The translations under genes and the position numbers were made by a program. DNA of 64,000 nt from Streptomyces sp. MBT53. GTDB lineage: Bacteria; Actinomycetota; Actinomycetes; Streptomycetales; Streptomycetaceae. Of this stretch, positions 1-7,740 are shown piece by piece. Below the pieces are notes generated by a model. That model worked only from the letters and a program-made list of their open reading frames with translations, made no database searches and had not been told where the DNA came from. Position 1 is the stretch's first letter, and each line of letters starts with the position of its first letter. The stretch spans positions 1 through 64,000 of the forward strand of contig NZ_JAEQAZ010000003.1 in the NCBI RefSeq assembly GCF_016654115.1, written 5' to 3'.

Positions 1-9
1 CACGATCAT
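1..9 (-). CDS. 5' end of a gene running off the window
   Basis: An ATG at 9 (reading ATG ATC GTG off the left edge) is preceded by the Shine-Dalgarno sequence AGGAGA at 21-16 with a 6-base spacer. It starts 27 bases after the stop of the SDR gene on the same strand, so it is probably the next gene of that operon. Only three codons are visible, so no function can be given. Confidence 0.55.
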
Positions 10-36
10 TGAGATTCTCCTGGAGAGGCGGGGGCG

Positions 37-822
37 TCAGTCCTGGGGTGCGGTGCCGGCGGGAGCGCCCGCCCAGCGGCTGATCTCAAGGTCGGCCGAG
101 GTGTCGCGTTGCCTGGTCGGGGCGACGACGATCTCCTGGAGGACGACCCTCGGGGGCAGTGTGATCGCGAGGTGGATCGCTTCGGCCACGTCCTGCGGCT
201 GGAGCATGTGGGCGCGTTCCACGGCGGCCGGTGGCCGGGCGCGGTTGTCGAGGATGGGGGTGTCCGTCTCGCCGGGCAGCACGGTGATGGCCCGAAGCCC
301 CTGGTTGCGGAAGGTGTTGTGCAGGAAGGTCATGAAGTTGCGGACGCCCGCTTTGGCCGCTCCGTAGGCCGCCCCGCCGAGCAGGTTCGGATTGACGGCG
401 GCGAGCGAGGAGACCGTGACGATCGTCCCGCCGTCGCGCCCGAGCATGTCGGGCAGGACGGCCTGGGTGAGCTGGAAGACCGCGGTGAGGTTCACGTCGA
501 GAACCTGGCGCCACTCGTCGTGCGGCAGCCACTGAGGGTTGAGCACCGACGACGCGCTTCCCGCGTTGTTGACGAGGATGTCGACCGGGCCGAGTTCGGC
601 GTGGACCCGGTCGAGGACACGGGTCACGTCGTCGGCGCGGGTGATGTCCGCCGCGACGGCGAGGGCTTTTCCTCCGTCCGCGCAGACCGTGGCCTCGGCT
701 TTGTAGAGCTCCTCCTGCCGACGGCCGACGAGGACGACGGTGATGCCGTCCCGGGCGAGCAGACGGGCCGCTTCGAACCCGATCCCGCTGCCGGCGCCGG
801 TGATGAGCGCGATCCGCGTCAC
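37..822 (-). CDS. SDR family NAD(P)-dependent oxidoreductase
   Basis: Classical short-chain dehydrogenase/reductase of 261 residues, in the usual 250-260 range, expected to be a cytoplasmic alcohol/ketone oxidoreductase. It has the cofactor motif TGAGSGIG (residues 8-15), NNAG (85-88), and catalytic Ser139, Tyr153 and Lys157 (YGAAK). The GTG at 822 was chosen because AAGGAGG lies 5 bases upstream; the frame stays open farther upstream but without SDR homology. It follows pxpC on the same strand but has its own promoter-like element (858-887). An RNA reading on from it would enter the gene starting at position 9. The substrate is unknown; its promoter resembles that of the transporter gene at 4792, suggesting co-regulation. 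Confidence 0.9.
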   Translation of the reverse strand: MTRIALITGAGSGIGFEAARLLARDGITVVLVGRRQEELYKAEATVCADGGKALAVAADITRADDVTRVLDRVHAELGPVDILVNNAGSASSVLNPQWLPHDEWRQVLDVNLTAVFQLTQAVLPDMLGRDGGTIVTVSSLAAVNPNLLGGAAYGAAKAGVRNFMTFLHNTFRNQGLRAITVLPGETDTPILDNRARPPAAVERAHMLQPQDVAEAIHLAITLPPRVVLQEIVVAPTRQRDTSADLEISRWAGAPAGTAPQD

Positions 823-857
823 CGTTCCTCCTTGAGATGAGACGGTCGTATCAATTG

Positions 858-887
858 AGAATAGTTTTGCAACTAGTGCGAGATCAA
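858..887 (-). promoter_or_regulatory. promoter with shared operator-like element, upstream of SDR
   Basis: Reading the minus strand, TTGATC (887-882) and TATTCT (863-858) are separated by 18 bases, a good -35/-10 pair. The end of the spacer plus -10 reads TTGCAAAACTATTCTCA, nearly the same as TGCGAACCTATTCTCA at the transporter promoter (4904-4883 region). The element overlaps the 3' end of pxpC, so the SDR can be transcribed separately from the pxp genes. That a common regulator binds both is inference. Confidence 0.5.
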
Positions 888-1868
888 GTGTCCCGCGAAG
901 CCGAGCGCGCCGAACGCCTCGGCCGTCGCCCGCTCCAGCACCCGCAGCGCGCGCTCCCGTTCGGCGTACCGGCGCACCGAGGTCTCCCGGTCCACCCACC
1001 GGAACCGCAGTTCACGGCCGGGCCCGGCCTGGCCGAGCAGCGGGAGCGACGCCCGCGAGGCGACCCCGACGATCGGATAGCCGGCCGTCAGACTCCGGTA
1101 CCGGCCCAGCACGATCAGCTCGTCCGCGTGCGGGATCTGGAGCGCCCCGATCGGCACTCCGTGCGACACGATCTCCGTCTCGGTGTCCGGGTGCAGCACC
1201 GGCCCGTCGAGGCGCAGGCCGACGTGGTTTGAGCGAGTGGTGACGGTGTACGGCGACCGCGCGATCAGTTCTCGGACCCCGGGGATCGACCGGGCGCCGT
1301 AGCTCTCGACGACGTCGATGACCCAGGGCCCCTGCGGGCAGCGCAGGACCGGGACGGGAAGCCGGAAGAGCGGGGGAGCGAAGTGGCTGTGCCCGAATCC
1401 ACGAAACCCGGACTCCAGCAGCACCCGCGTTTCGAGGGTCTGCGTGAAGCCCATCCGGGGATCCGGCGCGGCACTGCCCAGCAGGGTCTTCGCGGCGAGG
1501 ACACCGCTTACGGCGATGTAGTTCCTGGCACCGAGATCCATGTCGGCGCGCACGCGGATCTCGGTGCCCGCCGGTACGACCACCGGCGACCAACTGTCGG
1601 CGGGCGCACCGCCGACGGTGACCCGGCAGGGGCCGCCGGTCACCGCGACGAGGACATCGGCATCGGGTACGAAGGCCGGCTCGCCGCCGAGATTCTCGAT
1701 CAGGGTGGCGTCCCGCGGGTTGCCGACGAGGATGTTCGCCATGGCTGCCGAGTGCTGGTCGGCCGCGCCGCCGGTGGGGACGCCACGCCGCTCGGTGTCG
1801 CGCCGGCCGAGATCCTGGAAGGTCGTCACCCAGCCCGTGCGGGTGATGTCGAGGCCCACGGTTCTCAT
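873..1868 (-). CDS. pxpC: 5-oxoprolinase subunit C-like (biotin-dependent carboxyltransferase family / KipA)
   Basis: 331 residues matching the KipA/PxpC family (allophanate hydrolase subunit 2-like fold), which works with PxpA and PxpB in ATP-dependent opening of 5-oxoproline to glutamate. Family features visible are the N-terminal GWVTTFQDLGRR segment, the PTGGAADQHSAAMANILVGN region and a C-terminal YPIVGVAS segment. The ATG at 1868 overlaps the pxpB stop by 4 bases (ATGA), so the two are translationally coupled. Length is normal for the family. The neighbouring MHS transporter and dehydrogenases leave open that the true substrate is another lactam or cyclic compound rather than 5-oxoproline. 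Confidence 0.88.
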   Translation of the reverse strand: MRTVGLDITRTGWVTTFQDLGRRDTERRGVPTGGAADQHSAAMANILVGNPRDATLIENLGGEPAFVPDADVLVAVTGGPCRVTVGGAPADSWSPVVVPAGTEIRVRADMDLGARNYIAVSGVLAAKTLLGSAAPDPRMGFTQTLETRVLLESGFRGFGHSHFAPPLFRLPVPVLRCPQGPWVIDVVESYGARSIPGVRELIARSPYTVTTRSNHVGLRLDGPVLHPDTETEIVSHGVPIGALQIPHADELIVLGRYRSLTAGYPIVGVASRASLPLLGQAGPGRELRFRWVDRETSVRRYAERERALRVLERATAEAFGALGFAGHLISH

Positions 1869-2599
1869 GCGGACACCTCCGAAACCGGCAGCAGGAAGCC
1901 CGCGTCCAGCGCCGCCGCCTCGTCCCGGGTGACGGGCACGAACCGGACGATGTCGCCCGTGCCGAACGAGACGGGCTCGGCGCGGGAGATGTCGACGATG
2001 GTGTGCGGAGTGCGTCCCACCACCCGCCAGCCGGTCGGGCCGGGGAACGGCTGGATGATCGCGTTGGTGCCCGCGATCATGATCGCGCCGGGCGCGACGT
2101 CGGTACGCGGCTCGGCGCGCCGCCGTACCGGCCGAGGCACGCTGAGCCCGTCCATCATCGGGGCCATCGCCGCGCCCAGCAGGGAGATCGTGAAGGTGGA
2201 CTCCGCGATCGCCTCCACGACTTCGGCGGGGGCCAGCCCCACCTCCTCGGCGACGGACAGCAGATCCGGCCCGGTCTCCTCGTCGAACACGACGGGGATG
2301 TCGAACCGCAGTGCCGTACGCGCCTGGAGCCGCTCGTGGAGGGGGAGGCGCTCCGCGAGCAGTCGTACGGCGTACTCCACGTGCGGCAGCGCGGTCTCCA
2401 GCGGGTCGAACTCGACGAGCAGCGACTCCAGTCCGGAGACCACGTCGAGCACCCCGGGCGGGCGTTGCGCCAGGAACCGTTCGCGGAAGGCGACGACCGC
2501 GGTGCGGCGGATCACCGGGTCGGGGTGGGGGACGGTCACCATCACCGCCGAGTCCCCGAAGGGCTCGACGGTGACGGCGGTGAACTGTTCTGCGGTCAT
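1865..2599 (-). CDS. pxpB: 5-oxoprolinase subunit B-like (allophanate hydrolase subunit 1 / KipI family)
   Basis: 244 residues of the KipI/PxpB family, the partner of PxpC. The N-terminus EPFGDSAVMVTV and the central ALRFDIPVVFDEETGPDL segment are typical, as is the late GRTPHTIVD region that corresponds to the conserved GRTP of the family. It begins 7 bases after the pxpA stop and overlaps pxpC by 4 bases, giving a pxpA-pxpB-pxpC order. The ribosome-binding site upstream of the ATG is weak, consistent with coupling to pxpA. The complex would be cytoplasmic. Confidence 0.88.
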   Translation of the reverse strand: MTAEQFTAVTVEPFGDSAVMVTVPHPDPVIRRTAVVAFRERFLAQRPPGVLDVVSGLESLLVEFDPLETALPHVEYAVRLLAERLPLHERLQARTALRFDIPVVFDEETGPDLLSVAEEVGLAPAEVVEAIAESTFTISLLGAAMAPMMDGLSVPRPVRRRAEPRTDVAPGAIMIAGTNAIIQPFPGPTGWRVVGRTPHTIVDISRAEPVSFGTGDIVRFVPVTRDEAAALDAGFLLPVSEVSA

Positions 2600-2606
2600 G
2601 GGGAGT

Positions 2607-3413
2607 TCAGACCAACGCCTTGGCCTTCTCGGCCAACACGTCTTTCAATCCGGTGACGTTGACATCCGCCGCCTCCAACGCGGCCCGCAGCGAGGTGCCG
2701 TTGGCGAGCACGGTGGGGTGGTCGCCGTGCAGCAGCAGTACGTCCACGTCGTGGCCCAGCGGTACGACGTTGCCGTCCACCGAGCGCACCGTGCCCTCCC
2801 GGACGACCTGGACGCAGCGCTCGCCGATGAGTTCGGGGTCGTGGATCAGACCCTGGGGGTGCGAGCGGGGGACGGGCATGCCGTCGTCGCCGTAGCCGCG
2901 GTCGGCGAGGAAGACGTAGCCGACGTCGAGGCCGCGCTTGGCCGACTCCTCGGCGAGCAGGCCGCGTTGACAGATGACGATGTACTCCTTGTTGTACGCG
3001 GCGATCGCGTCGGTGATGGCGCGGGCGTGCTTGGCGTCGGTCTGCGCGATCGAGCCCATCCGGCCGTGCGGGGCGACATGGCTGATCGTGCCGCCGTGCA
3101 CGCGGGCGAAGGCGTCGAGCGCGCCGAGCTGGTAGAGGACGTCGGTGCGGATCTCCTCCTCCGACGCCTCGATGAGCCGCCGGCCGAAGCCGACGAGGTC
3201 GGGGTAGCCGGGGTGGGCACCCAGTTCGATGCCGCGCTCGACGCAGTCGGCGACGGTCCGGTCCATGATGCGCGGGTCGCCGGCGTGGAAGCCGCAGGCG
3301 ATGTTCGACGCGGTGACGAGGCCGAGCAGGGCCGCGTCGTCGCCGATCGTGTAGTTGCCGAAGCTCTCGCCGAGGTCGGCGACGACGGCCACCGAGTTGA
3401 TTGCGGATGCCAT
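2607..3413 (-). CDS. pxpA: 5-oxoprolinase subunit A-like (LamB/YcsF family)
   Basis: 268 residues, typical of the LamB/YcsF/PxpA family, the subunit that with PxpBC cleaves 5-oxoproline using ATP. The N-terminus carries the family signature DLGESFGNYTIGDD, followed by SNIACGFHAGDP, ELGAHPGYPD, HVAPHGRM and HGDHPT blocks containing the conserved acidic and histidine residues. The ATG at 3413 is preceded by GGGAG and is where family homology starts; the open frame upstream belongs to the opposite reading of the transporter gene. First of the three pxp genes and directly downstream of the MHS transporter, so the transporter and enzyme complex probably serve one substrate. Confidence 0.9.
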   Translation of the reverse strand: MASAINSVAVVADLGESFGNYTIGDDAALLGLVTASNIACGFHAGDPRIMDRTVADCVERGIELGAHPGYPDLVGFGRRLIEASEEEIRTDVLYQLGALDAFARVHGGTISHVAPHGRMGSIAQTDAKHARAITDAIAAYNKEYIVICQRGLLAEESAKRGLDVGYVFLADRGYGDDGMPVPRSHPQGLIHDPELIGERCVQVVREGTVRSVDGNVVPLGHDVDVLLLHGDHPTVLANGTSLRAALEAADVNVTGLKDVLAEKAKALV

Positions 3414-3439
3414 GGGGTGTCTCCCGAAGTGCGGTTCGG

Positions 3440-4792
3440 TCAGTGGGATGCGAGGGGTTGCCCCTTGGTCTCGCGCACGAACGCGACGGTGACCAGGGTG
3501 ATCGCGGCGGTGATGATCGAGGCGAAGGCCGGGATGAGGTTGGACCCGGTCGACTCGATCAGGTCGGTCATCACGAGCGGGGCGCTGCCGCCGAAGATGA
3601 CCGTCGAGAGGCTGAAGCCGATGCTGTACGCCGAGTAGCGCACGCTGGTCGGGAACATCTCGGCGAGCACGGTGTGCACGACCGCCGCATGGCCGGAGAA
3701 GGCCATGGCGAGGACGACCGTGCCGATGCAGGCGAGTCCGAACCTGCCGGTGGTGATGAGCAGGAACATGGGGTACGACACCACGGCCATCGCGATCGCG
3801 GAGCCGGCGAGGACGGGCTTGCGGCCGATCCGGTCCGACAGCCGGGCCATGAGCGGGATACAGATCACGATGGCGACCAGGCTGCACGCGGTGACCATGA
3901 GCGCCCGCACCATCGAGAAGTTGTGGTCGCCGAGCGAGGTCTTCAGATAGGTCGGCATGTAGACGAACAGCAGGTAGTAGCCGGGGCCGTTGAGCGCGGG
4001 CAGGAAGATCGTGAGCGCGATCGCCTTCAGGTGCCGCTTCGAGGTCAGTGCCTCTCTGAGCGGGTTGCGGGCGACGGTCTTCTGCTCGCGCAGGGCTGTG
4101 AAGTGCGGGGTCTCCTCCAGCTTGCTGCGGATGTAGAAGCCGACGTAGCCGAGCGGTACGGCGAGCAGGAACGGCACGCGCCAGGCCCAGGAGGTCATCG
4201 CGCCGTCGCCGAGCGTCGTGATGAGGACGGCGGAGAAGGTGCTGCCGAACATGAGGGCCACGAAGGAGCCGACGGCGATGAAGCTCATCATGTAGTTGCG
4301 GCGCGCGTCCGGCGCGTACTCGCCGACGAACGACATGGCACCCGCGACCTCACCGCCCGCCGAGAAGCCCTGGAGCACCCGGAGCAGGACCAGCAGGACG
4401 GGCGCGCCGACCCCGATGGCCGCGTGCGAGGGGATCAGACCGATCGCGGCCGTCGCTCCGGAGATGAGCACCAGGAGCGTGGCCAGGAGCTTCTTGCGGC
4501 CCAGCTTGTCGCCGAGGTATCCGCAGATCACGCTGCCGAAGGGGCGGGCGAGGAAGCTGATCAGGAAGCCGACGTTGGTGAGGAAGAGCCCGCCGGAACC
4601 CGCGTCGCCCATGATGTTGAGCGCGAGGTAGGTGACGAGCAGGCCGTAGATGCCGTAGTCGTACCACTCCACGAACGAGCCGATGGCGCCCGCGACGGTG
4701 GCCTTGCGGACGACCTTGTCCTGAGCGGTGACGGGGACAGCCGGTGTCACTGGCTGGTTTGACTCGGTGTGGAGCCGATCTGACATTGCCAT
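3440..4792 (-). CDS. MFS transporter, metabolite:H+ symporter (MHS) type
   Basis: About 450 residues with twelve predicted hydrophobic segments. The first segment carries GSFVEWYDYGIYG, the signature of the metabolite:H+ symporter branch (shikimate, ketoglutarate, proline/betaine carriers). Loop 2-3 has GYLGDKLGRKK and the second half has ARLSDRIGRK, the duplicated MFS signature. It should import a small carboxylate or zwitterion across the cytoplasmic membrane. Two starts are possible (ATG at 4792 or 4786); both have weak ribosome-binding sites. The frame stays open far upstream but that part is not coding. First gene of the pxpABC run, divergent from the RraA gene, with a strong promoter and palindrome at 4883-4914. 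Confidence 0.9.
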   Translation of the reverse strand: MAMSDRLHTESNQPVTPAVPVTAQDKVVRKATVAGAIGSFVEWYDYGIYGLLVTYLALNIMGDAGSGGLFLTNVGFLISFLARPFGSVICGYLGDKLGRKKLLATLLVLISGATAAIGLIPSHAAIGVGAPVLLVLLRVLQGFSAGGEVAGAMSFVGEYAPDARRNYMMSFIAVGSFVALMFGSTFSAVLITTLGDGAMTSWAWRVPFLLAVPLGYVGFYIRSKLEETPHFTALREQKTVARNPLREALTSKRHLKAIALTIFLPALNGPGYYLLFVYMPTYLKTSLGDHNFSMVRALMVTACSLVAIVICIPLMARLSDRIGRKPVLAGSAIAMAVVSYPMFLLITTGRFGLACIGTVVLAMAFSGHAAVVHTVLAEMFPTSVRYSAYSIGFSLSTVIFGGSAPLVMTDLIESTGSNLIPAFASIITAAITLVTVAFVRETKGQPLASH

Positions 4793-4882
4793 AGCTTCAA
4801 CTTTCGGTGTCGCGGACGGCCGAAGCGGTGTCCTGGGGACCGGCGAAGAGGTACTGCTCCAAGCTGCGACTCGAATCGCGAA

Positions 4883-4914
4883 TGAGAATAGGTTCGCATT
4901 CTCAAGCCGGTCAA
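4883..4914 (-). promoter_or_regulatory. promoter and palindromic operator for the transporter-pxp run
   Basis: On the minus strand TTGACC (4914-4909) and TATTCT (4890-4885) are spaced 18 bases apart. The perfect inverted repeat TGAGAAT-N8-ATTCTCA spans 4883-4904, covering the -10 box and the spacer, the usual place for a repressor site. The predicted transcript would have a leader of roughly 85 bases. The same TATTCTCA-containing element lies at the SDR promoter near 858-871. Confidence 0.6.
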
Positions 4915-5038
4915 GGGTTGGAGTTGCATCGGTGTCAACCTTGCGATTCCGCCATGTTTCCGTGGTTGCTGCAGCTGATCCGGTGGTGGCCGGCCCTTGC
5001 TCGGTGGCGTGGGGGGATGCAGACTGGCTCATCAAAAC

Positions 5039-5052
5039 GCGAAGTCTTTCGC
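5039..5052. promoter_or_regulatory. inverted repeat upstream of the RraA gene
   Basis: GCGAA-GTCT-TTCGC is a short perfect inverted repeat ending 22 bases before the RraA start codon. It contains ATGCGAA on the reverse strand, also present in the operator at 4883-4904, so the same regulator might bind both sides of this divergent region. No convincing -35/-10 pair was found for the plus strand. Confidence 0.3.
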
Positions 5053-5074
5053 ATTTACTTAGAAGGGGATCTTG

Positions 5075-5710
5075 ATGACCCAGGACAACGTGCGTGTTCG
5101 CACGGGGTGGGAACGCGTCGACCCGCAGGTGCTCGACCAGTTCCGTGAGCACTCGGTGGCCAACCTCGGTGACGCCCTCGACCGGCTGAATATCGTCGAC
5201 GGAGGCATCGCGCCCGTCTGGAGCGGGGCCCGGGCGGTGGGCACCGCGCTTCCGGTGCTCACGGTCGCGGGCGACAACAAGGCCGTGATCGCCGCGCTGG
5301 AGCACATCCGTCCAGGGGACATCCTCGTCATCAACGCCTTCGGCTTCGAAGGACGCGCCATCATCGGCGACAACCTCGCCCAGCGCTTCGACGTGTTCGG
5401 AGCCGTCGGTGCGGTCGTCGACGGCTACGTGCGCGACGGCGCGATCATCGAGCAGCTCGGGATCCCGGTCTTCGCGAGGGGGCTGACACCCGCAGGCCCG
5501 TTCAAGAACGGTCCGGGCACGATCGGGGAGCCCGTCGCCGTCGGAGGGGTGGTCGTCGAACCCGGGGACATCGTCGTCGCCGACGCCGACGGGGTGATCG
5601 TGATTCCCCCGCACCGAGCCGAGGAGGCTCTCGCGGCCGTCAAGGAGATCGTCGCCCGCGAGGCGGACCTCGACGCCGAGGTCGAGACGCTCCGGAGGAA
5701 GGCCGCCTGA
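5075..5710 (+). CDS. RraA family protein (HMG/CHA aldolase-like)
   Basis: 211 residues of the RraA-like fold. Most members of this branch are divalent-metal aldolases or decarboxylases acting on 4-hydroxy-4-methyl-2-oxoglutarate, 4-carboxy-4-hydroxy-2-oxoadipate or oxaloacetate rather than true RNase E regulators. GDALDRLN near the start, GDNLAQR, and VDGYVRDG (with the Arg-Asp pair that binds substrate and metal) are all present. The ATG at 5075 follows AGAAGGGG (5061-5068). The stop overlaps the next start by one base (TGATG), so the aldolase and the D-2-hydroxyacid dehydrogenase are coupled. The pairing suggests release of a 2-oxoacid or glyoxylate that the dehydrogenase reduces. Confidence 0.88.
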   Translation: MTQDNVRVRTGWERVDPQVLDQFREHSVANLGDALDRLNIVDGGIAPVWSGARAVGTALPVLTVAGDNKAVIAALEHIRPGDILVINAFGFEGRAIIGDNLAQRFDVFGAVGAVVDGYVRDGAIIEQLGIPVFARGLTPAGPFKNGPGTIGEPVAVGGVVVEPGDIVVADADGVIVIPPHRAEEALAAVKEIVAREADLDAEVETLRRKAA

Positions 5711-6774
5711 TGGCAGCGGAACAGGACGCGGGCCGACTCCGGGTCGCGGTCGCCGCGCCCCTCTCCGAGGAAAACCGGGCGCGCATAGGGGAGTTGGAGC
5801 CCCGGATCGACTTCGTCGTCGACCAGGAACTCCTCCCACCGATGCGCTGGCCCGCCGACTTCGCGGGCGACCCGATCTGGCGGCGCACGCCCCGACAGCA
5901 ACGCGCATACGAAGAGCTCCTCGACTCCGCCGACGCGCTGTACGGCATCCCCGACGTCGACCCGTCCGCGCTGGCACGCACGGTCCGGGCCAATGCGCGA
6001 CTGCGCTGGGTGCACACCATGGCGGCCGGCGGCGGCAGCCAGGTCAAGGCGGCGGGGCTCAGCGCCGGGGAACTCGACCGGATCGCCTTCACGACCTCGG
6101 CCGGTGTCCACGGGCAGCCGCTCGCCGAGTTCGCCGTCTTCGGCGTCCTCGCGGGAGCCAAGGATCTGCCTCGCCTCGGCCGTCAGCAGCGTGCCCGCGA
6201 GTGGAGCGGTCGCTGGACGATGAAGCAGGTGAGCGAGCAGACCGTGCTCGTCCTCGGACTCGGCGGGATCGGCCGGGTCGTCGCCGCGAAACTGCACGCG
6301 CTGGGCGCACGGGTCGTCGGCACGAGCAGAAGGGACATCACGGTCCCCGGCGTGTCCGAGGTAGTGCATCCCGACCGGCTCGTCGAGGTGGCGGCGGCCG
6401 TGGACGCCGTCGTCAACACGCTCCCCGGGACCGAGGCCACCGAACACCTGCTGGACAAGCGGTTCTTCGACGCCCTGCGGCCCGGTGCGACCCTCGTCAA
6501 CGTCGGGCGTGGGAACGTCGTCGACGAAGCCGCCCTGATCCAAGCCCTCGACAGCGGACAGGTGGGTTTCGCCGCGCTGGACGTCTTCGAGACGGAGCCG
6601 CTGCCCGCCGGCAGCCCGCTCTGGGACTACGACCAGGTTCTCGTGAGCCCCCACACGGCCGCGCTCGACGCGGCGGAGGACCGTCTCATCGCCGAACTCT
6701 TCGCCGCCAACGCCACCCGGCTCCTGGACGGACAGCCCCTGCTCAACCGCGTGGACACCGTCGAGTTCTACTGA
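5710..6774 (+). CDS. D-isomer-specific 2-hydroxyacid dehydrogenase
   Basis: 354 residues. The Rossmann motif GLGGIG lies near the centre (VLVLGLGGIGRVVAAKL), and the catalytic triad of the family is visible: Arg in NVGRGNVVDE, Glu in FETEPLP and His in SPHTAAL. The enzyme would interconvert a 2-oxoacid and a D-2-hydroxyacid with NAD(P)H in the cytoplasm. It begins one base inside the RraA stop, so it is part of the same message. The N-terminal 110 residues are more divergent than the core, as is usual. The substrate cannot be read from sequence. Confidence 0.9.
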   Translation: MAAEQDAGRLRVAVAAPLSEENRARIGELEPRIDFVVDQELLPPMRWPADFAGDPIWRRTPRQQRAYEELLDSADALYGIPDVDPSALARTVRANARLRWVHTMAAGGGSQVKAAGLSAGELDRIAFTTSAGVHGQPLAEFAVFGVLAGAKDLPRLGRQQRAREWSGRWTMKQVSEQTVLVLGLGGIGRVVAAKLHALGARVVGTSRRDITVPGVSEVVHPDRLVEVAAAVDAVVNTLPGTEATEHLLDKRFFDALRPGATLVNVGRGNVVDEAALIQALDSGQVGFAALDVFETEPLPAGSPLWDYDQVLVSPHTAALDAAEDRLIAELFAANATRLLDGQPLLNRVDTVEFY

Positions 6775-6954
6775 GTGTCATCGGTCGGGAGAACGACGCC
6801 ACATGCCGATCGGCCCTGACACGGTCCGGATCGATGACCGCCAGGCATCGGCCCATGCCGAATCGATCATTGTTCGCCCAGCTCGCATGGGGTGAGCTGA
6901 AGGCGACGGCGGTCGTCCGGCCGTACGTCGACGAAGCGAACAACGGAGATTGCG

Positions 6955-7704
6955 GTGGGTCAGCTCGAAGGCAGGGTCGCGGTCGTGACAGGTGGCAGCA
7001 AGGGCATCGGATACTCCTCCGCCCTGCGCTTCGCCGAGGAAGGCGCCCACGTCTACATCACCGGCCGCGGAAAGGAGGAACTGGAAGCGGCGGTGGCACG
7101 GATCGGTGAGCGGGCCGTCGGCGTTCAGGGCGACGTCACGGATCTCGCCGACCTGGACCGGCTGTTCGCGACCGTCGAGGCCGACGGGCGCCGTATCGAC
7201 GTCCTGTTCGCCAACGCGGGAGGTACGACCTTCGTGCCCCTGGCGGACGTGACGGAGGCGGACTACGAGTACGGGACCGGGCTCAACCTGCGCAGTTCCT
7301 TGTTCACCGTGCAGAAGGCACTGCCCCTGCTCAACGACAACGCGTCCGTCATCCTCGCCACCTCCACCACGGGCACGCGGGGGGCGGCAGGCGTCGGGCT
7401 GTACGCCGCCGCCAAGGCCGCGGTCCGGTCGTTGGCCCGCACCTGGGCCAACGAGCTGAAGCACCGCGGCATCCGGGTCAACGCCCTCGCACCGGGTGCC
7501 ACGCGGACACCCGCTCTCATGGCCGCGACCCCTCAAGGCGCGACACCGGAGGAGTTCCGCGCGATGGTGGCCGCGCCCGTCCCGCTCGGGCGGACCGCCG
7601 AACCGGAGGAGCAGGCCGCCGCTGCCCTGTTCCTGGCCTCTGACCAGAGCAGCTACATCACTGGTATCGAGCTTCAGGTGGACGGCGGCATCAACCAGAT
7701 CTGA
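6955..7704 (+). CDS. SDR family oxidoreductase
   Basis: 249-residue classical SDR. TGGSKGIG (residues 12-19), an ANAG variant of NNAG (87-90), catalytic Tyr150 and Lys154 (YAAAK), and the C-terminal VDGGI ending typical of FabG-like enzymes are all present. The GTG start at 6955 has GGAG 6-9 bases upstream. It lies 180 bases after the 2-hydroxyacid dehydrogenase on the same strand, with no clear terminator between, so it may share the message or have its own promoter. The LysR gene converges on it. Substrate unknown. Confidence 0.9.
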   Translation: MGQLEGRVAVVTGGSKGIGYSSALRFAEEGAHVYITGRGKEELEAAVARIGERAVGVQGDVTDLADLDRLFATVEADGRRIDVLFANAGGTTFVPLADVTEADYEYGTGLNLRSSLFTVQKALPLLNDNASVILATSTTGTRGAAGVGLYAAAKAAVRSLARTWANELKHRGIRVNALAPGATRTPALMAATPQGATPEEFRAMVAAPVPLGRTAEPEEQAAAALFLASDQSSYITGIELQVDGGINQI

Positions 7705-7740
7705 CGGCCGGGGCACACGGGCCGGTCACTGCGGGCCGGT

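Noticed and set aside
1383..3638. Open frame of about 750 codons antisense to pxpABC
   Set aside because: Mirror of high third-position GC in real genes; composition is Arg/Gly/Asp-rich without domains.
4793..5977. Upstream extension of the transporter frame
   Set aside because: The frame is open through the RraA and dehydrogenase genes but membrane-protein homology begins at 4792/4786; extension has no homology.
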